Positions 54,682 through 63,893 of a DNA stretch of 64,000 bases are shown here, piece after piece. The notes under the pieces were generated by a model. The model had not been told where the DNA came from. It worked only from the letters and a program-made list of their open reading frames with translations, and searched no databases. Position numbers and translations under genes: made by a program. The stretch's first letter is position 1. Each line of letters opens with the position of its first letter. Location of the stretch: the NCBI GenBank assembly GCA_017483765.1, contig JAFUVE010000087.1, positions 39,209-103,208 on the forward strand, given 5' to 3'. Source of the stretch: Bacteroidaceae bacterium. GTDB taxonomy: Bacteria > Bacteroidota > Bacteroidia > Bacteroidales > Bacteroidaceae.

Positions 54682-55305
54682 TTATGACAGTTCTGCGGTC
54701 CCGTTCTGTCTAAGATGCGCAGGTTCCTGCCCTCTGAACCGTATGGTCTGGGTGTCGGCGTCCATCTCCTCGATGATGGCGATGGACTCCAGCCAATAGC
54801 CTTCTTTCCTCAGTGTGTCGCCGCCTTTCTGCTGGCCTTTCTCCACGGCGATTCCGATGCCCACGACTTCCGCACCTGCCTGCTTGACGATGTCGATGAG
54901 GGCGTGGGCTGCCTGTCCGTCGGCCAGGAAGTCGTCAACAATCAGCACTTTGTCGGTGGGGTGGAGGTAGGGTTTTGACACAAACACGTCGTTCATCCGC
55001 TTGTGGGTGAATGAGTAGGCATGAGAGACGTATTTGTCGTCTGTGCTGTTGGCGGTCTGCCCTTTCTTTGCGAACACCACGGGCACTTCGCACGCCAGTC
55101 CCAGCATGGTGGCGATGGCAATTCCGCTGGCCTCGATGGTGAGGATCTTGTTCAGCTTGCTGCCTTCGAACCTCAGTCTGAGCTCGTATGCGATATGTCG
55201 TATGATTTCAATGTCGAGCTGATGGTTAAGGAAGTTGTCGATTTTCAGGATGTTGCCTGGCTTGACTATGCCGTCGCTCAGTATTTTCTCTTCTAAGAAA
55301 TTCAT
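54682..55305 (-). CDS. xpt: Xanthine phosphoribosyltransferase
   Basis: 207 aa from ATG 55305, which aligns with the usual N-terminus MNFLEEKILSDGIVKPGNIL. The PRPP-binding loop is VLIVDDFLADGQAAHALIDI; other family blocks are LTIEASGIAIATMLG and YVSHAYSFTHKRMNDVFVSK. The enzyme salvages xanthine to XMP. Unlike Firmicutes xpt, no purine riboswitch is visible in the short leader. It follows the pnp terminator, so it probably has its own promoter within ~55 bases, which I could not identify. Confidence 0.92.
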   Translation of the reverse strand: MNFLEEKILSDGIVKPGNILKIDNFLNHQLDIEIIRHIAYELRLRFEGSKLNKILTIEASGIAIATMLGLACEVPVVFAKKGQTANSTDDKYVSHAYSFTHKRMNDVFVSKPYLHPTDKVLIVDDFLADGQAAHALIDIVKQAGAEVVGIGIAVEKGQQKGGDTLRKEGYWLESIAIIEEMDADTQTIRFRGQEPAHLRQNGTAELS

Positions 55306-55361
55306 GGTGGAGGTAAATGTTTGAAAGTCAACGAATATGTTCTTGGAAGTATGTTGTAATG

Positions 55362-55391
55362 AAAAGCACCGTGCCTTTGTTGGCACGGTGC
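55362..55391 (-). terminator. Terminator of pnp
   Basis: Perfect 10 bp stem GCACCGTGCC (55366-55375) with GGCACGGTGC (55382-55391), then TTTTC on the minus strand. Confidence 0.85.
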
Positions 55392-55412
55392 TTAGCTATA
55401 ATTTGTATGTCA

Positions 55413-57734
55413 TTAAATCAGGTCGTCGAGAGCGGATTTCACGTTTCCGCTTTCACCGTTTCCTCCCTCGTCGGTGTGGCTCGGGCGGTTGTGACGGTCG
55501 CCATGACGGTCGTTTCTGCGCTCATTGCGTCCTCCGCGCTCGCCTCTTTCTCCGCGCTCGCCTCTCGGACGACGCTCGCGCTGAGGGCGCTCGGCATAGT
55601 CGGCCGGCTTCTCGATGAGCACGCGGTGGGAGAGCTTGAACTTACCGGTCTTCTGGTCGATGTCGATGAGTTTCACGTCGATGCTGTCGCCTTCCTTGAT
55701 TCCGGCTTCCTCTACGGTCTCCAGACGTTTCCAGTCAATCTCGCTGATATGGAGCAAGCCGTCCTTGCCAGGCATGAATTCCACGAAGCATCCGTAAGGC
55801 ATGATGGAGCGAACGGTGCCTTTGTAGACTTCTCCCACCTCCGGAATGGCCACGATGGCTTTGATTTTGCCGATGGCAGCCTCGATGGCGCTCTTGTCGG
55901 GGGCGCTCACCTGTACCTTGCCTACGCCGTCCTCCTCATCGATGGTGATGGTGGCGCCGGTGTCCTCCTGCATCTGCTGGATGATTTTTCCGCCCGGTCC
56001 AATCACGGCTCCGATGAACTCTTTCGGGATGATGAGCTGCTCGATACGTGGTACGTGAGGCTTGAGCTCAGGACGTGGCTCGCTGATGGTCTTCATCATC
56101 TCGCCCATGATGTGCTCGCGCCCGGCTTTTGCCTGCATGAGTGCCTTCTCCAGGATCTCATACGACAGTCCGTCGCACTTGATGTCCATCTGGGTGGCGG
56201 TCAGACCGTTCTTGGTTCCAGTGGTCTTGAAGTCCATGTCGCCGAGGTGGTCCTCGTCGCCGAGGATGTCGGAGAGGATGGCATATTTGTCCTCACCAGG
56301 GTTCTTGATCAGTCCCATGGCGATACCGGCCACAGGGTTCTTGATAGGCACTCCGGCGTCCATCAGTGCCAGTGTTCCGGCACAAGTGGTGGCCATAGAT
56401 GAAGAGCCGTTTGACTCAAGGATGTCGCTGACCACGCGTATGGTGTAAGGATAGTCGTCGGGCAGCTGGCCTTTGATTCCACGCCATGCGAGGTGTCCGT
56501 GTCCGATTTCGCGGCGTCCTACGCCACGCTGTGCTTTTGCCTCTCCTGTGGAGAATGGCGGGAAGTTGTAGTGAAGGAGGAAACGCTGGTATTCGCGTAC
56601 GAGTGCGCCGTCAATCAGCTTTTCGTCGAGCTTCGTGCCCAGTGTGCAAGTAGCAAGCGACTGAGTCTCGCCGCGTGTGAAGATGGCTGATCCGTGTGGT
56701 CCTGGCAGCGGGTCTACCTCGCACCAGATAGGACGGATGTCGGTGGTGTGGCGTCCGTCGAGACGGATGCCCTCGTCGAGGATGCAGCGGCGCATGGCCT
56801 CTTTCTCCACGTCGTGGTAGTATTTGTCGATCAGGGTGTTCTTCTCTTCGAGCTCTTCCTCGCTCATGTCGGCATGCTCAGCAGCATAAGCCTCTTTGAA
56901 TTCGTCGCGAACGGCAGAGAATGCCTCTGCGCGTGCGTGCTTCTCGAGTCCCTGCTTGGTCACGTCGTATGCCTTCTGATAGCATGCAGCCTTTACGGCC
57001 TCTTTCAGCTCGTCGTCGTTGACCTCGTGGCAGTACTCGCGCTTCACGTCGGTGCCCAGCTCCTTCATCAGTTCTTTCTGCAGGCGGCACTGAGGCTTGA
57101 TTGCCTCGTGTGCGGCTTTGAGCGCCTCGAGCAGGTCCTGCTCTGACACTTCTTTCATCTCGCCTTCCACCATCATGATATTCTCCTCGGTGGCGCCTAC
57201 CATGAGGTCCATGTCAGCTTCCTCGAGCTGCTGGAAGGTAGGGTTGATTACGAATTCGCCGTTGATTCTGGCTACGCGGACCTCAGAGATGGGACCCTCG
57301 AATGGAATGTCGGAAACGGCGAGTGCTGAGGAAGCGGCGAACCCGGCCAGTGCGTCCGGCATGTCCACTCCGTCTGCTGAGAAGAGGATAACGTTCACGT
57401 ATACCTCTGCATGGAAATCGCTTGGGAACAATGGTCGCAGTGCGCGGTCCACCAGTCTGCATGTCAATACTTCTTCATCGGAGGCTTTTCCCTCACGCTT
57501 GGTGAATCCACCAGGGAACCGTCCGTTAGCCGCATACTTCTCGCGGTACTCCACCTGCAGCGGCATGAAATCAGTTCCTGGCACTGCGTCTTCAGCTGCA
57601 CAAACAGTGGCCAGGAGCACGGTCTTTCCCATACGGAGGACAACGGAACCATCGGCTTGTTTGGCAAGCTTGCCTGTCTCAATGCTGATCTCACGTCCGT
57701 CAGGCAAAGAGACTGTCTTTGTAATTACGTTCAT
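55413..57734 (-). CDS. pnp: Polyribonucleotide nucleotidyltransferase
   Basis: 773 aa. Two RNase PH domains (first with [18 protein letters not shown]; second with [20 protein letters not shown] and [19 protein letters not shown], holding the catalytic Asp residues), a KH domain ([20 protein letters not shown]), an S1 domain ([20 protein letters not shown]) and a Bacteroidota-style Arg/Gly/Glu-rich tail ([20 protein letters not shown]). It degrades RNA 3' to 5' with phosphate. The leader is ~119 bases and holds a terminator-like hairpin and a second small stem. Product length and all motifs are intact. Confidence 0.96.
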   Translation of the reverse strand: MNVITKTVSLPDGREISIETGKLAKQADGSVVLRMGKTVLLATVCAAEDAVPGTDFMPLQVEYREKYAANGRFPGGFTKREGKASDEEVLTCRLVDRALRPLFPSDFHAEVYVNVILFSADGVDMPDALAGFAASSALAVSDIPFEGPISEVRVARINGEFVINPTFQQLEEADMDLMVGATEENIMMVEGEMKEVSEQDLLEALKAAHEAIKPQCRLQKELMKELGTDVKREYCHEVNDDELKEAVKAACYQKAYDVTKQGLEKHARAEAFSAVRDEFKEAYAAEHADMSEEELEEKNTLIDKYYHDVEKEAMRRCILDEGIRLDGRHTTDIRPIWCEVDPLPGPHGSAIFTRGETQSLATCTLGTKLDEKLIDGALVREYQRFLLHYNFPPFSTGEAKAQRGVGRREIGHGHLAWRGIKGQLPDDYPYTIRVVSDILESNGSSSMATTCAGTLALMDAGVPIKNPVAGIAMGLIKNPGEDKYAILSDILGDEDHLGDMDFKTTGTKNGLTATQMDIKCDGLSYEILEKALMQAKAGREHIMGEMMKTISEPRPELKPHVPRIEQLIIPKEFIGAVIGPGGKIIQQMQEDTGATITIDEEDGVGKVQVSAPDKSAIEAAIGKIKAIVAIPEVGEVYKGTVRSIMPYGCFVEFMPGKDGLLHISEIDWKRLETVEEAGIKEGDSIDVKLIDIDQKTGKFKLSHRVLIEKPADYAERPQRERRPRGERGERGERGGRNERRNDRHGDRHNRPSHTDEGGNGESGNVKSALDDLI

Positions 57735-57783
57735 CTTAAAATAAAAAACATCAATTTTGGCAGGACCTTCCTGCCGAGTAAGT

Positions 57784-57834
57784 AAAAAAAATCTGGTTCT
57801 TGGTTGTTATAGTAGTGTTCTGACACCAAGAACC
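57784..57834 (-). promoter_or_regulatory. Terminator-like hairpin in the pnp leader (possible attenuator)
   Basis: On the minus strand GGTTCTTGG (complement of 57826-57834) pairs with CCAAGAACC (complement of 57795-57803) and is followed by GATTTTTTTT. It lies between the pnp promoter and start codon, with a second stem GGCAGG/CCTGCC at 57759-57775 nearer the ATG. No other gene lies upstream that it could end. Confidence 0.6.
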
Positions 57835-57859
57835 GGTCTCATGTATACATATTACCTTG

Positions 57860-57891
57860 CAAAGTTACGCTTTTAAGCGCACTTTTCCAAA
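57860..57891 (-). promoter_or_regulatory. pnp promoter
   Basis: TTTG (57888-57891), exactly 20 bases, TAACTTTG (57860-57867) on the minus strand. Transcription would start near 57853. Confidence 0.8.
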
Positions 57892-58211
57892 TTTATCGTC
57901 GTTTATTTTGCCTCGTCGTTGAAAAGTAACGTGATTGTCATAATTAATTGACGCAATGACGTGTCGGATGACACCTTTTTGACAGAGCTCTTGGTGGAGT
58001 AGGGTAGGGGGCTGTCAGGTTGTCTTTTTTAAATCTCACTATATCCCGAACAATTTTTTTGAGTCTTTTCCGTCATTTTTGCTTTGCGGTAAGAAAACGC
58101 ATGAATTGTCATTTATCTCCTTTGAGTTCATTATATAATAATGTGTTCAGATGGTGCAAATCTGCAAAATCAAATTTTTTTTAAAAAAAATGCATTTTTT
58201 TTGCGAAAAAA
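57892..58211. other. AT-rich region between divergent pnp and tRNA promoters
   Basis: 320 bases with no coding signal, tRNA or obvious terminator. It is rich in A and T runs. Confidence 0.4.
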
Positions 58212-58242
58212 TTTGTCAGTTCAGAAAAAAGCAGTACCTTTG
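58212..58242 (+). promoter_or_regulatory. tRNA-Asp promoter
   Basis: TTTG (58212-58215), 19-base spacer, TACCTTTG (58235-58242), about 41 bases before the tRNA. Confidence 0.75.
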
Positions 58243-58283
58243 CACTCGCAAACGAAAAACAAACGGTTGCAACATAAAAAAAC

Positions 58284-58357
58284 GGTGCGTTAGTTCAGTC
58301 GGTTAGAATATCTGCCTGTCACGCAGGGGGTCACGAGTTCGAGTCTCGTACGCACCG
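58284..58357 (+). tRNA. tRNA-Asp (GTC)
   Basis: Acceptor stem GGTGCGT (58284-58290) with ACGCACC (58350-58356), discriminator G357 as expected for Asp, T-loop GTTCGAGTC, D-arm TTAGTTCAGTCGGTTAGAA, anticodon GTC at 58318-58320 in loop CTGTCAC. No CCA encoded. Confidence 0.97.
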
Positions 58358-58363
58358 CAAAAA

Positions 58364-58387
58364 GGAAGCTTTTGAGCTTCCTTTTTT
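58364..58387 (+). terminator. Terminator of the tRNA transcript
   Basis: Stem GGAAGCT (58364-58370) with AGCTTCC (58375-58381), followed by six T. Confidence 0.85.
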
Positions 58388-58412
58388 GTGTGTTTATATT
58401 ATTGCTATCAAG

Positions 58413-58945
58413 ATGGAGGACAAGAAAGCATATTTGTTGGAGAAACTGAAGGAGGAACACTGTCTTTGGTCGTATGACGTGTCTTCAATCAGCAGTATTC
58501 CAGATGACATGCTGATAGAACTTACACTCATTCATCTTGACTTGGACGAAATCAATCTTCTTTTTGAAATCTATCCATATAAAAAAGGTGAAGAATGTGT
58601 GGATTGAGCATGTGGTGGCTCAAGGTGAACGCTATTACACACTCAACAAGTTCCTTGCATGGTATTATTTCAAGATGAAACGTCCTGGTGCATACGTTCG
58701 CAGTATGGAAACACGGGTACTTAATAAACGTTTGGCATTATGAAGGGACTGGCACTACATACATCAATGAACTTATTTCCATGGCTCTCGAGCATTCTGG
58801 CCATAGGCTGAAACGCAAGAATCTGTTGTCGATGTTGACCAATGGAGAACTTTTCTCGAAAGACCAAAATATAAGTCACCTTTCACCCGTGTACGATGTT
58901 TCTGCAAACGAAATACAGGAATACTTAAAATCGTTGATAGGATAA
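58413..58945 (+). pseudogene. Frameshifted gene beside tRNA-Asp
   Basis: A coherent protein of ~177 aa is spread over all three plus frames. Frame one runs from ATG 58413 (MEDKKAYLLEKLKEEHCLWS, then IPDDMLIELTLIHLDLDEIN) to TATCCATATAAAAAAGG. There a change of one base within the A6 run continues as VKNVWIEHVVAQGERYYTLN and FLAWYYFKMKRPGAY. A second shift near 58695-58725 continues as YLINVWHYEGTGTTYINELI, to the stop at 58945. The N-terminal part resembles small Bacteroidota proteins paired with AbiEii-type nucleotidyltransferases (CLWSYD then a LLFEIY helix), which I recall only loosely. Two shifts argue for decay, unless the sequence is in error. The position next to a tRNA fits an old integration. 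Confidence 0.6.
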
Positions 58946-58962
58946 TAAAAACAAAGGAAAAA

Positions 58963-58985
58963 GGAAGCTTTTAGGCTTCCTTTTT
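58963..58985. terminator. Bidirectional terminator
   Basis: Stem GGAAGC (58963-58968) with GCTTCC (58975-58980), flanked by A-runs and TTTTT, so it can serve both the frameshifted gene and the convergent regulator gene. It nearly repeats the tRNA terminator sequence (aaaaggaagctttt). Confidence 0.8.
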
Positions 58986-58993
58986 CTTTGCCA

Positions 58994-59281
58994 TTACTTT
59001 ACGTTGAGATAGGTTTTCAGGGCATCCACATATTCCTCAAAGGCTTTCAGTCCTGTGGGGGTGACACGGCAGAATGTACAAGGCTTTTTGCCCTTGAATG
59101 TTTTTTCTACTTTAATGTATCCAGCAGACGATAGTTTGTCGATCTGCACACTCAGGTTACCGGCAGTGGCACCTGTCTGCTCTTTTATATATGGGAAATC
59201 TGCACCGTCGGAACTGACGAGCAGCGACATGACCGCTAGTCGCAATTCTGAATGAAGGAGTGGATCTAATGGTTTGAACAT
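58994..59281 (-). CDS. Winged-helix DNA-binding regulator
   Basis: 95 aa. Helix-turn-helix with LRLAVMSLLVSSDGADFPYI, TGATAGNLSVQIDKLSSAGY (recognition helix) and a wing IKVEKTFKGKKPCTFCRVTP then TGLKAFEEYVDAL. This is the small MarR/ArsR-like winged-helix (HTH_27) type found in Bacteroidota beside membrane proteins. It is 12 bases after the membrane protein gene and probably regulates that operon. Confidence 0.85.
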   Translation of the reverse strand: MFKPLDPLLHSELRLAVMSLLVSSDGADFPYIKEQTGATAGNLSVQIDKLSSAGYIKVEKTFKGKKPCTFCRVTPTGLKAFEEYVDALKTYLNVK

Positions 59282-59293
59282 AACAACACATTT

Positions 59294-59932
59294 TTATTTC
59301 TTATTCTGCACATATATCACAATTCCCGGGATGACCAGTCCGATTAAGGCCACAACCGCCATTACATAGAGCTGTTCTGCCCATGGAAATTTCAGGGCGC
59401 AGAAAAAGCCTCCCAGACCGGCTATGAACCCGCAGACTTGCACGATACGGTTTTTGGTGATAAATCCCGTGATAGTGGAAGCGATGCCGAAGCAAAGGGA
59501 AATGATGCTGGTTAGGTTGATATAGAGGTTGCCAGAGAGATTACCATCCGATGCATAACATGTTAGTGTCAGCAATCCGCAACTAATCACTCCGAATATC
59601 ATACCGATGGCTCCGATGAATATGCCGAAGGTGGCCCAAACTTGTCCTATTGTTTTACTGACGAAATTCTCTGGTACTGGTTCCTTGCGTTTATCTATCA
59701 CTTTTTCGCCCAAATAGCCAATCACCCACATCGCTGCCCACATGACATTCCACACTGGCCCACCATGGTTATTCCACAAGTACGATATGAGCAGTGCGAA
59801 GGCGATGACACAAATGCCCCACCAAACGAGTGAGTATGCTGAGTTCTTGGTGATTGTTCGCTGACTGCTCTCTATTGATTCCCTGATGATTTCCAGACTG
59901 CGCTCAGCAGTCAAATTCTCTTTTTCTTTCAT
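59294..59932 (-). CDS. Multi-pass membrane protein of the regulator operon
   Basis: 212 aa with an N-terminal cytoplasmic stretch (AERSLEIIRESIESSQRTIT) and about six hydrophobic segments (SLVWWGICVIAFALLISYLW; VWNVMWAAMWVIGYLG; IGQVWATFGIFIGAIGMIFG; ISLCFGIASTITGFI; VCGFIAGLGGFFCALKF; MAVVALIGLVIPGIVIYV). No transport motif is recognised. This gene plus a winged-helix gene recurs in Bacteroidota; the physiological signal is unknown. It has its own promoter at 60031-60062 and a ~92-base leader. Confidence 0.8.
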   Translation of the reverse strand: MKEKENLTAERSLEIIRESIESSQRTITKNSAYSLVWWGICVIAFALLISYLWNNHGGPVWNVMWAAMWVIGYLGEKVIDKRKEPVPENFVSKTIGQVWATFGIFIGAIGMIFGVISCGLLTLTCYASDGNLSGNLYINLTSIISLCFGIASTITGFITKNRIVQVCGFIAGLGGFFCALKFPWAEQLYVMAVVALIGLVIPGIVIYVQNKK

Positions 59933-60030
59933 GATTTTCTTTGGTTTAAATTCTACAACATGTTTTTGTATGGGTTGTCCGCACTCCTGCAGAAAGTGCA
60001 GACAAAACCCAATGTGTTCGAATCACGATG

Positions 60031-60062
60031 CAAAGATAAACAAGTTTATAATATAAACCAAA
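60031..60062 (-). promoter_or_regulatory. Promoter of the membrane protein/regulator operon
   Basis: TTTG (60059-60062), 20-base spacer, TATCTTTG (60031-60038) on the minus strand. Confidence 0.75.
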
Positions 60063-60290
60063 TTATTTTGCAAACATTTTATGGTTTAGTGGAAAATTTA
60101 ACATTTAAGTACAGTTACGGAGCCCACAAAATGCATGTGTAAGTAAAAATGAATGCAGAAAGCCACCATAAGGTGAGCATAGTTGAAAACAAACTAATTG
60201 CTATTTGCGAATTTATTATGAGAAAGAGCACTTATGCAATTCAATATTGCAAAAGCACTCATTTATAAGTTTTGAAGAGAAATACTGTGT

Positions 60291-60455
60291 TTATTTGAGA
60301 ATGACCCAACGACCGCCATAATTTCCACCTTCCCTTATAATTATATTATTGTCACGTAATTCCTTTAAATCTCTTCTGATGGTTTTCTCGTTCACTCCTA
60401 ATTTTTCAGCGATTTCATCTATCGTTATAGAAGGGTTTGACCAAAAAAATCGATA
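60291..60455 (-). pseudogene. C-terminal helix-turn-helix remnant
   Basis: 54 codons with no start codon, bounded upstream by an in-frame TAA: SITIDEIAEKLGVNEKTIRR, DLKELRDNNIIIREGGNYGG, then RWVILK and stop. It is a DeoR-type winged helix as found at the C-terminus of RecG-like/AlbA_2 ATP-binding regulators. The rest of the gene is absent, so this is a relic. Confidence 0.6.
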
Positions 60456-60470
60456 TTAAAACGAGTTTAA

Positions 60471-60665
60471 TCAGATTTCATAAAAAAAACGATTCCTAGA
60501 GTCTGCGATGTCTTTACCCTCCCAATACATATAAGCATCTCTCCTAATAATACTAAGAGTGCCGTCATCGACATAATCGAAATACATATTTTTATCAGAT
60601 TCATACATGATATATGCCACAGGGGGTGGCATCCACTGTGGTTGACGACAATTCAAACAGAACAA
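60471..60665 (-). CDS. Possible small hypothetical protein
   Basis: 64 aa open frame (MFCLNCRQPQWMPPPVAYIM, later YFDYVDDGTLSIIRRDAYMY). Balanced composition, but with neither a recognised motif nor a promoter, and next to a relic, so it may be a gene fragment. Confidence 0.25.
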   Translation of the reverse strand: MFCLNCRQPQWMPPPVAYIMYESDKNMYFDYVDDGTLSIIRRDAYMYWEGKDIADSRNRFFYEI

Positions 60666-60744
60666 ATATCATCACCCAAAAAAGACAAACAAAAGATTAA
60701 GTTGATTATTGTTTTTATGCTGTCTGAAAAGTCGAGGCAGCAGG

Positions 60745-63465
60745 TTACTCACCTCCGGCAATGTAGTTGATGATTGCCACAATGTCGGAGATGTCAATGT
60801 TTTTATCGCTGTTCACATCAGCAGTAGACTTGTAGGTGGTGCCTCCTGCGATGGTGTTAATAACCGCCACAATATCAGATATGTCCACATTACCGTCAAG
60901 ATTCACGTCACAGGGGAAATAATAGCCGATGGCAACATACTCGCCTTTTACTGGGGTATTGTCAAGACAGACATAATGATTCCTGAACACAGCTCCTTCA
61001 GGCTGGCCTATCAGTATATGTTCACCAAGGTTCAAAGATTTCAAAAGGCCAATGCTGTACAAAGGTCCTTGGGATTGGATTAAAGACATCCCCTTGATGT
61101 TGATAATGCCATTGTAGTCGACACCTCCAGCCTGTGACGCACACATTTCTCCAGAGATGCCACATCCTTTATTGGAATAAGCAATTATTGTTGCGTCTTC
61201 AACCGTGAATTCGGCGTCAGGCCCCAAGAGAGAAATGGCAGTGTCATCCCCGCTCACAATCATAACACCTTCGTATGTGCCTTTATAGTATCCACCATTT
61301 CCCTTAATCGTAGTGGGCGCCTCTATCGTAAGCCCGTCACCTTTATCATTCGACACAAATGTCCCCAAAAGATAGGGTTTTCCAACTTTGATTGTCAGTC
61401 CTTTGCAGGTGTTTCGCAGGCCTCCGTTGATAATCGCCCCCTCCATCTCCAATGTGTTCCTGTCCCAATCATAGCGCAGATAACTGCTTTCGTCAGCAAG
61501 GCTAACACCGCTGATGACGCCAAGGTCACTGCTATTGACGTTTGTCACCTCCTGGCCTGCAATAAAGATTCCGGTGCGAATTATCGGAGGTCCGATGATT
61601 ACCTCTTCCTTAACAATCTGTCCGTTAAAGCGAACCGCATTATCCGTCCACTTGGCTCCCTCAGGAGCACGTATCGCAAGAGAATTATAAAACTTACTGA
61701 AATTGCAGATACTCCCCCCTTCTGTTCCCTCTGCTGTCACGAAACTATCATCACCAAATATTGCCAGACTTTCGTCTGAAACACTGGTGGTTGAGCCACA
61801 AATACCATATGTACCGACAGCAGACACCTCCGCATCATAAAATGTCGCCCCCCGATGCGCTATAATCGCAGGCACTGCATAGTCAGCCGTGCCCACAGTC
61901 CCGCTAAATCCGGCTCTGGATGGAATACCACAAACAAAAAGTTTTCCCGAGCCAGAAATGTTGGCATCATCGTACAGGTCGATAACCGGTGGCAGCGCGG
62001 TTTGGCTTGAACTGCTTCCAATGACAGAAACGGAATATCCCTGTGAGTCTTCCTCCACTTTCATGTTGAAGGTAATGCCTGCATATCCAGACTCAAACCA
62101 AATGGCAGACTTGTCGATAGAACAGATTGCCACACCGCAGAGATGCAAGCTGTATTTCTCCGGATTATAATAGGCATACCCATCCTCACTTCTTATAATC
62201 ACCCCATCAATCACTCTGAGGTCGTCACAGTTAAAATTATCAATCCTCACACCGCATATCTTCAAAGGATAATTCTTGTATTTAGTAAAATAGCCGTTGT
62301 CGGGGTTGGCGTATGTCGCATCGACCTTATTCTCGTCGTATGCGATTGCTCCCACAAGAGAATAACATTGATAGAACATATTGGTTGAGCTCTCCGTGTT
62401 CCAAGAGCCTCCACAGATAATAGTCTTTAATTTTGGGCAAAATAAAAACATGTTATCCATTGAAACCACGTTTTTTGTGTCGAACGACCTCAGGTTAAGT
62501 TTTATCAATTTTAGACAGGCGTTAAACATTCCTGACATATACTTCACATTTGACGTGTTGAACGATGAGAGATCGATTGATTGTAATGTACGGCATTCTT
62601 TAAACATGCCTGTCATTTCCGTAACATTCTGTGTGTTGAAGTTCGACAAATCGAGACTTTCCAAACTCTGGCAAAAAGAAAACATGCTGTACATGGATTT
62701 CACATTCGATGTGTTGAAACTCGTAACATTCAGGTTCTTCAGTGATTTACACCCATAGAACATAAAACCCATATCCTTCACCCTCTGTGTAACGAATTTT
62801 GACACATTGAGATTCGTTAATTGTTCACAGCCATCAAACATCCTATTCATGTTTGTAACGTTGTAGGTGAGGAAGTTTTTTAAATCAAGTGACATGAGTG
62901 AGCTGCATCCGTCAAACATCTCCTTCATCGATGTCACATTGTACGTGTTGAACTTGCTTAAATCAAGTGATTTAAGAGATCTACAATTGTAAAACATACC
63001 TTCCATCGATATGGTTTTAGATGTGTCAAAATTACTTAAATCAATATCCCTCAGAGAAACACATCCAGAAAACACGGCATCCATATTGGTCACCTCACTG
63101 GTGTTAAGATATCTCAGGCCTGATATGCTTACGATTTCTCTACATTCCTTAAACCATGAAGCAATGGTAACCGGACGGGCATCTGCAAAACTCTCATGAA
63201 TCACGACGTGATCAATCAACCAACTATAACTACGCCATTGGGGTTTATCTGCATTGAGCACATCATCGCCTTTCCAGCAGACCATAAAAGATTGATTCAA
63301 AGCCTGATTATATTCAGCGTCGCTCACAATGGCGAAGGTTAATGTCTTAGAGTTTTTGTTATAGGTGGCAGCCGTAACTTTGGCATTCAATAACGTTGGC
63401 ATGCTTAAAAAGATGCCGAACATAAATAAAAAAGTCATAAACCACCAGGAAACTGTTTTTCTCAT
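60745..63465 (-). CDS. BspA/DUF285 leucine-rich surface protein with paired dockerin-like tail
   Basis: 906 aa. Signal peptide (to about LNAKV). An N-terminal domain is followed by about nine 26-residue DUF285 repeats of pattern MFxxCxSLxSLDLSxFNTxN-VTSM, for example MFYNCRSLKSLDLSKFNTYN. The middle and C-terminal parts contain Gly-rich carbohydrate-binding-like modules (GKPYLLGTFVSNDKGDGLTI; GGYYKGTYEGVMIVSGDD), resembling part of the protein at 46677-50387. The dockerin pair has DVNLDGNVDISDIVAVINTI and DVNSDKNIDISDIVAIINYI. BspA-type repeats bind host matrix or other bacteria. A -7 box TACTTTTG lies at 63583-63590 (minus); the leader includes an inverted repeat. Confidence 0.85.
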   Translation of the reverse strand: MRKTVSWWFMTFLFMFGIFLSMPTLLNAKVTAATYNKNSKTLTFAIVSDAEYNQALNQSFMVCWKGDDVLNADKPQWRSYSWLIDHVVIHESFADARPVTIASWFKECREIVSISGLRYLNTSEVTNMDAVFSGCVSLRDIDLSNFDTSKTISMEGMFYNCRSLKSLDLSKFNTYNVTSMKEMFDGCSSLMSLDLKNFLTYNVTNMNRMFDGCEQLTNLNVSKFVTQRVKDMGFMFYGCKSLKNLNVTSFNTSNVKSMYSMFSFCQSLESLDLSNFNTQNVTEMTGMFKECRTLQSIDLSSFNTSNVKYMSGMFNACLKLIKLNLRSFDTKNVVSMDNMFLFCPKLKTIICGGSWNTESSTNMFYQCYSLVGAIAYDENKVDATYANPDNGYFTKYKNYPLKICGVRIDNFNCDDLRVIDGVIIRSEDGYAYYNPEKYSLHLCGVAICSIDKSAIWFESGYAGITFNMKVEEDSQGYSVSVIGSSSSQTALPPVIDLYDDANISGSGKLFVCGIPSRAGFSGTVGTADYAVPAIIAHRGATFYDAEVSAVGTYGICGSTTSVSDESLAIFGDDSFVTAEGTEGGSICNFSKFYNSLAIRAPEGAKWTDNAVRFNGQIVKEEVIIGPPIIRTGIFIAGQEVTNVNSSDLGVISGVSLADESSYLRYDWDRNTLEMEGAIINGGLRNTCKGLTIKVGKPYLLGTFVSNDKGDGLTIEAPTTIKGNGGYYKGTYEGVMIVSGDDTAISLLGPDAEFTVEDATIIAYSNKGCGISGEMCASQAGGVDYNGIINIKGMSLIQSQGPLYSIGLLKSLNLGEHILIGQPEGAVFRNHYVCLDNTPVKGEYVAIGYYFPCDVNLDGNVDISDIVAVINTIAGGTTYKSTADVNSDKNIDISDIVAIINYIAGGE

Positions 63466-63498
63466 TATAATTTGGATTGTAATAGTTCGTTATTTAGG

Positions 63499-63579
63499 TA
63501 CTTCAGGATTTGTGTGAAGAACATATTGAGCTGCATACCGAACAGGCATGGCATGAACCATCTTCACACGAATTTTCAA
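63499..63579. repeat. Inverted-repeat element in the leader of the BspA-like gene
   Basis: TACTTCAGGATTTGTGTGAAG at the left and TCTTCACACGAAT at 63561 at the right are near-perfect inverses. The left part matches the ends of the ~170 bp elements at 8391, 9672 and 32153, but the core is different and shorter (~80 bp in all), so this looks like a deleted or related element. Confidence 0.55.
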
Positions 63580-63893
63580 ATGCAAAAGTACAAAAAAAAT
63601 GGAATCTTTATTAATTTCAGGAATATTATTACACTATTCAACTTTCGCAAGTGTTTTCAGATATTTATCATGAAGCACTTACCAAAACAATGAACTAAAA
63701 AATAATAAAAAAGGGTGAAAAAGATAATCTTACAATTTAAAAAAAGAATAAAAATATTTATTGATGAATGAAGAAACCTGCGATTAAGCATGACGAAATT
63801 CGTCGTCTTTCAATTCGATGATTATGTTGCAGTGCAGTACACGATTGTAGAATACTAAGTCTTCTATATAACTAAATTATAACGCATTGCCAA
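63580..63893. other. AT-rich intergenic region
   Basis: Contains the -7 box of the BspA-like gene. The rest shows long A/T runs and no recognised gene. Confidence 0.35.

Noticed and set aside
58590-58620. Programmed frameshift at the A6-G run
   Set aside because: The needed shift is +1 rather than the -1 typical of such runs, and a second unrelated shift follows, so decay or sequence error is more likely.
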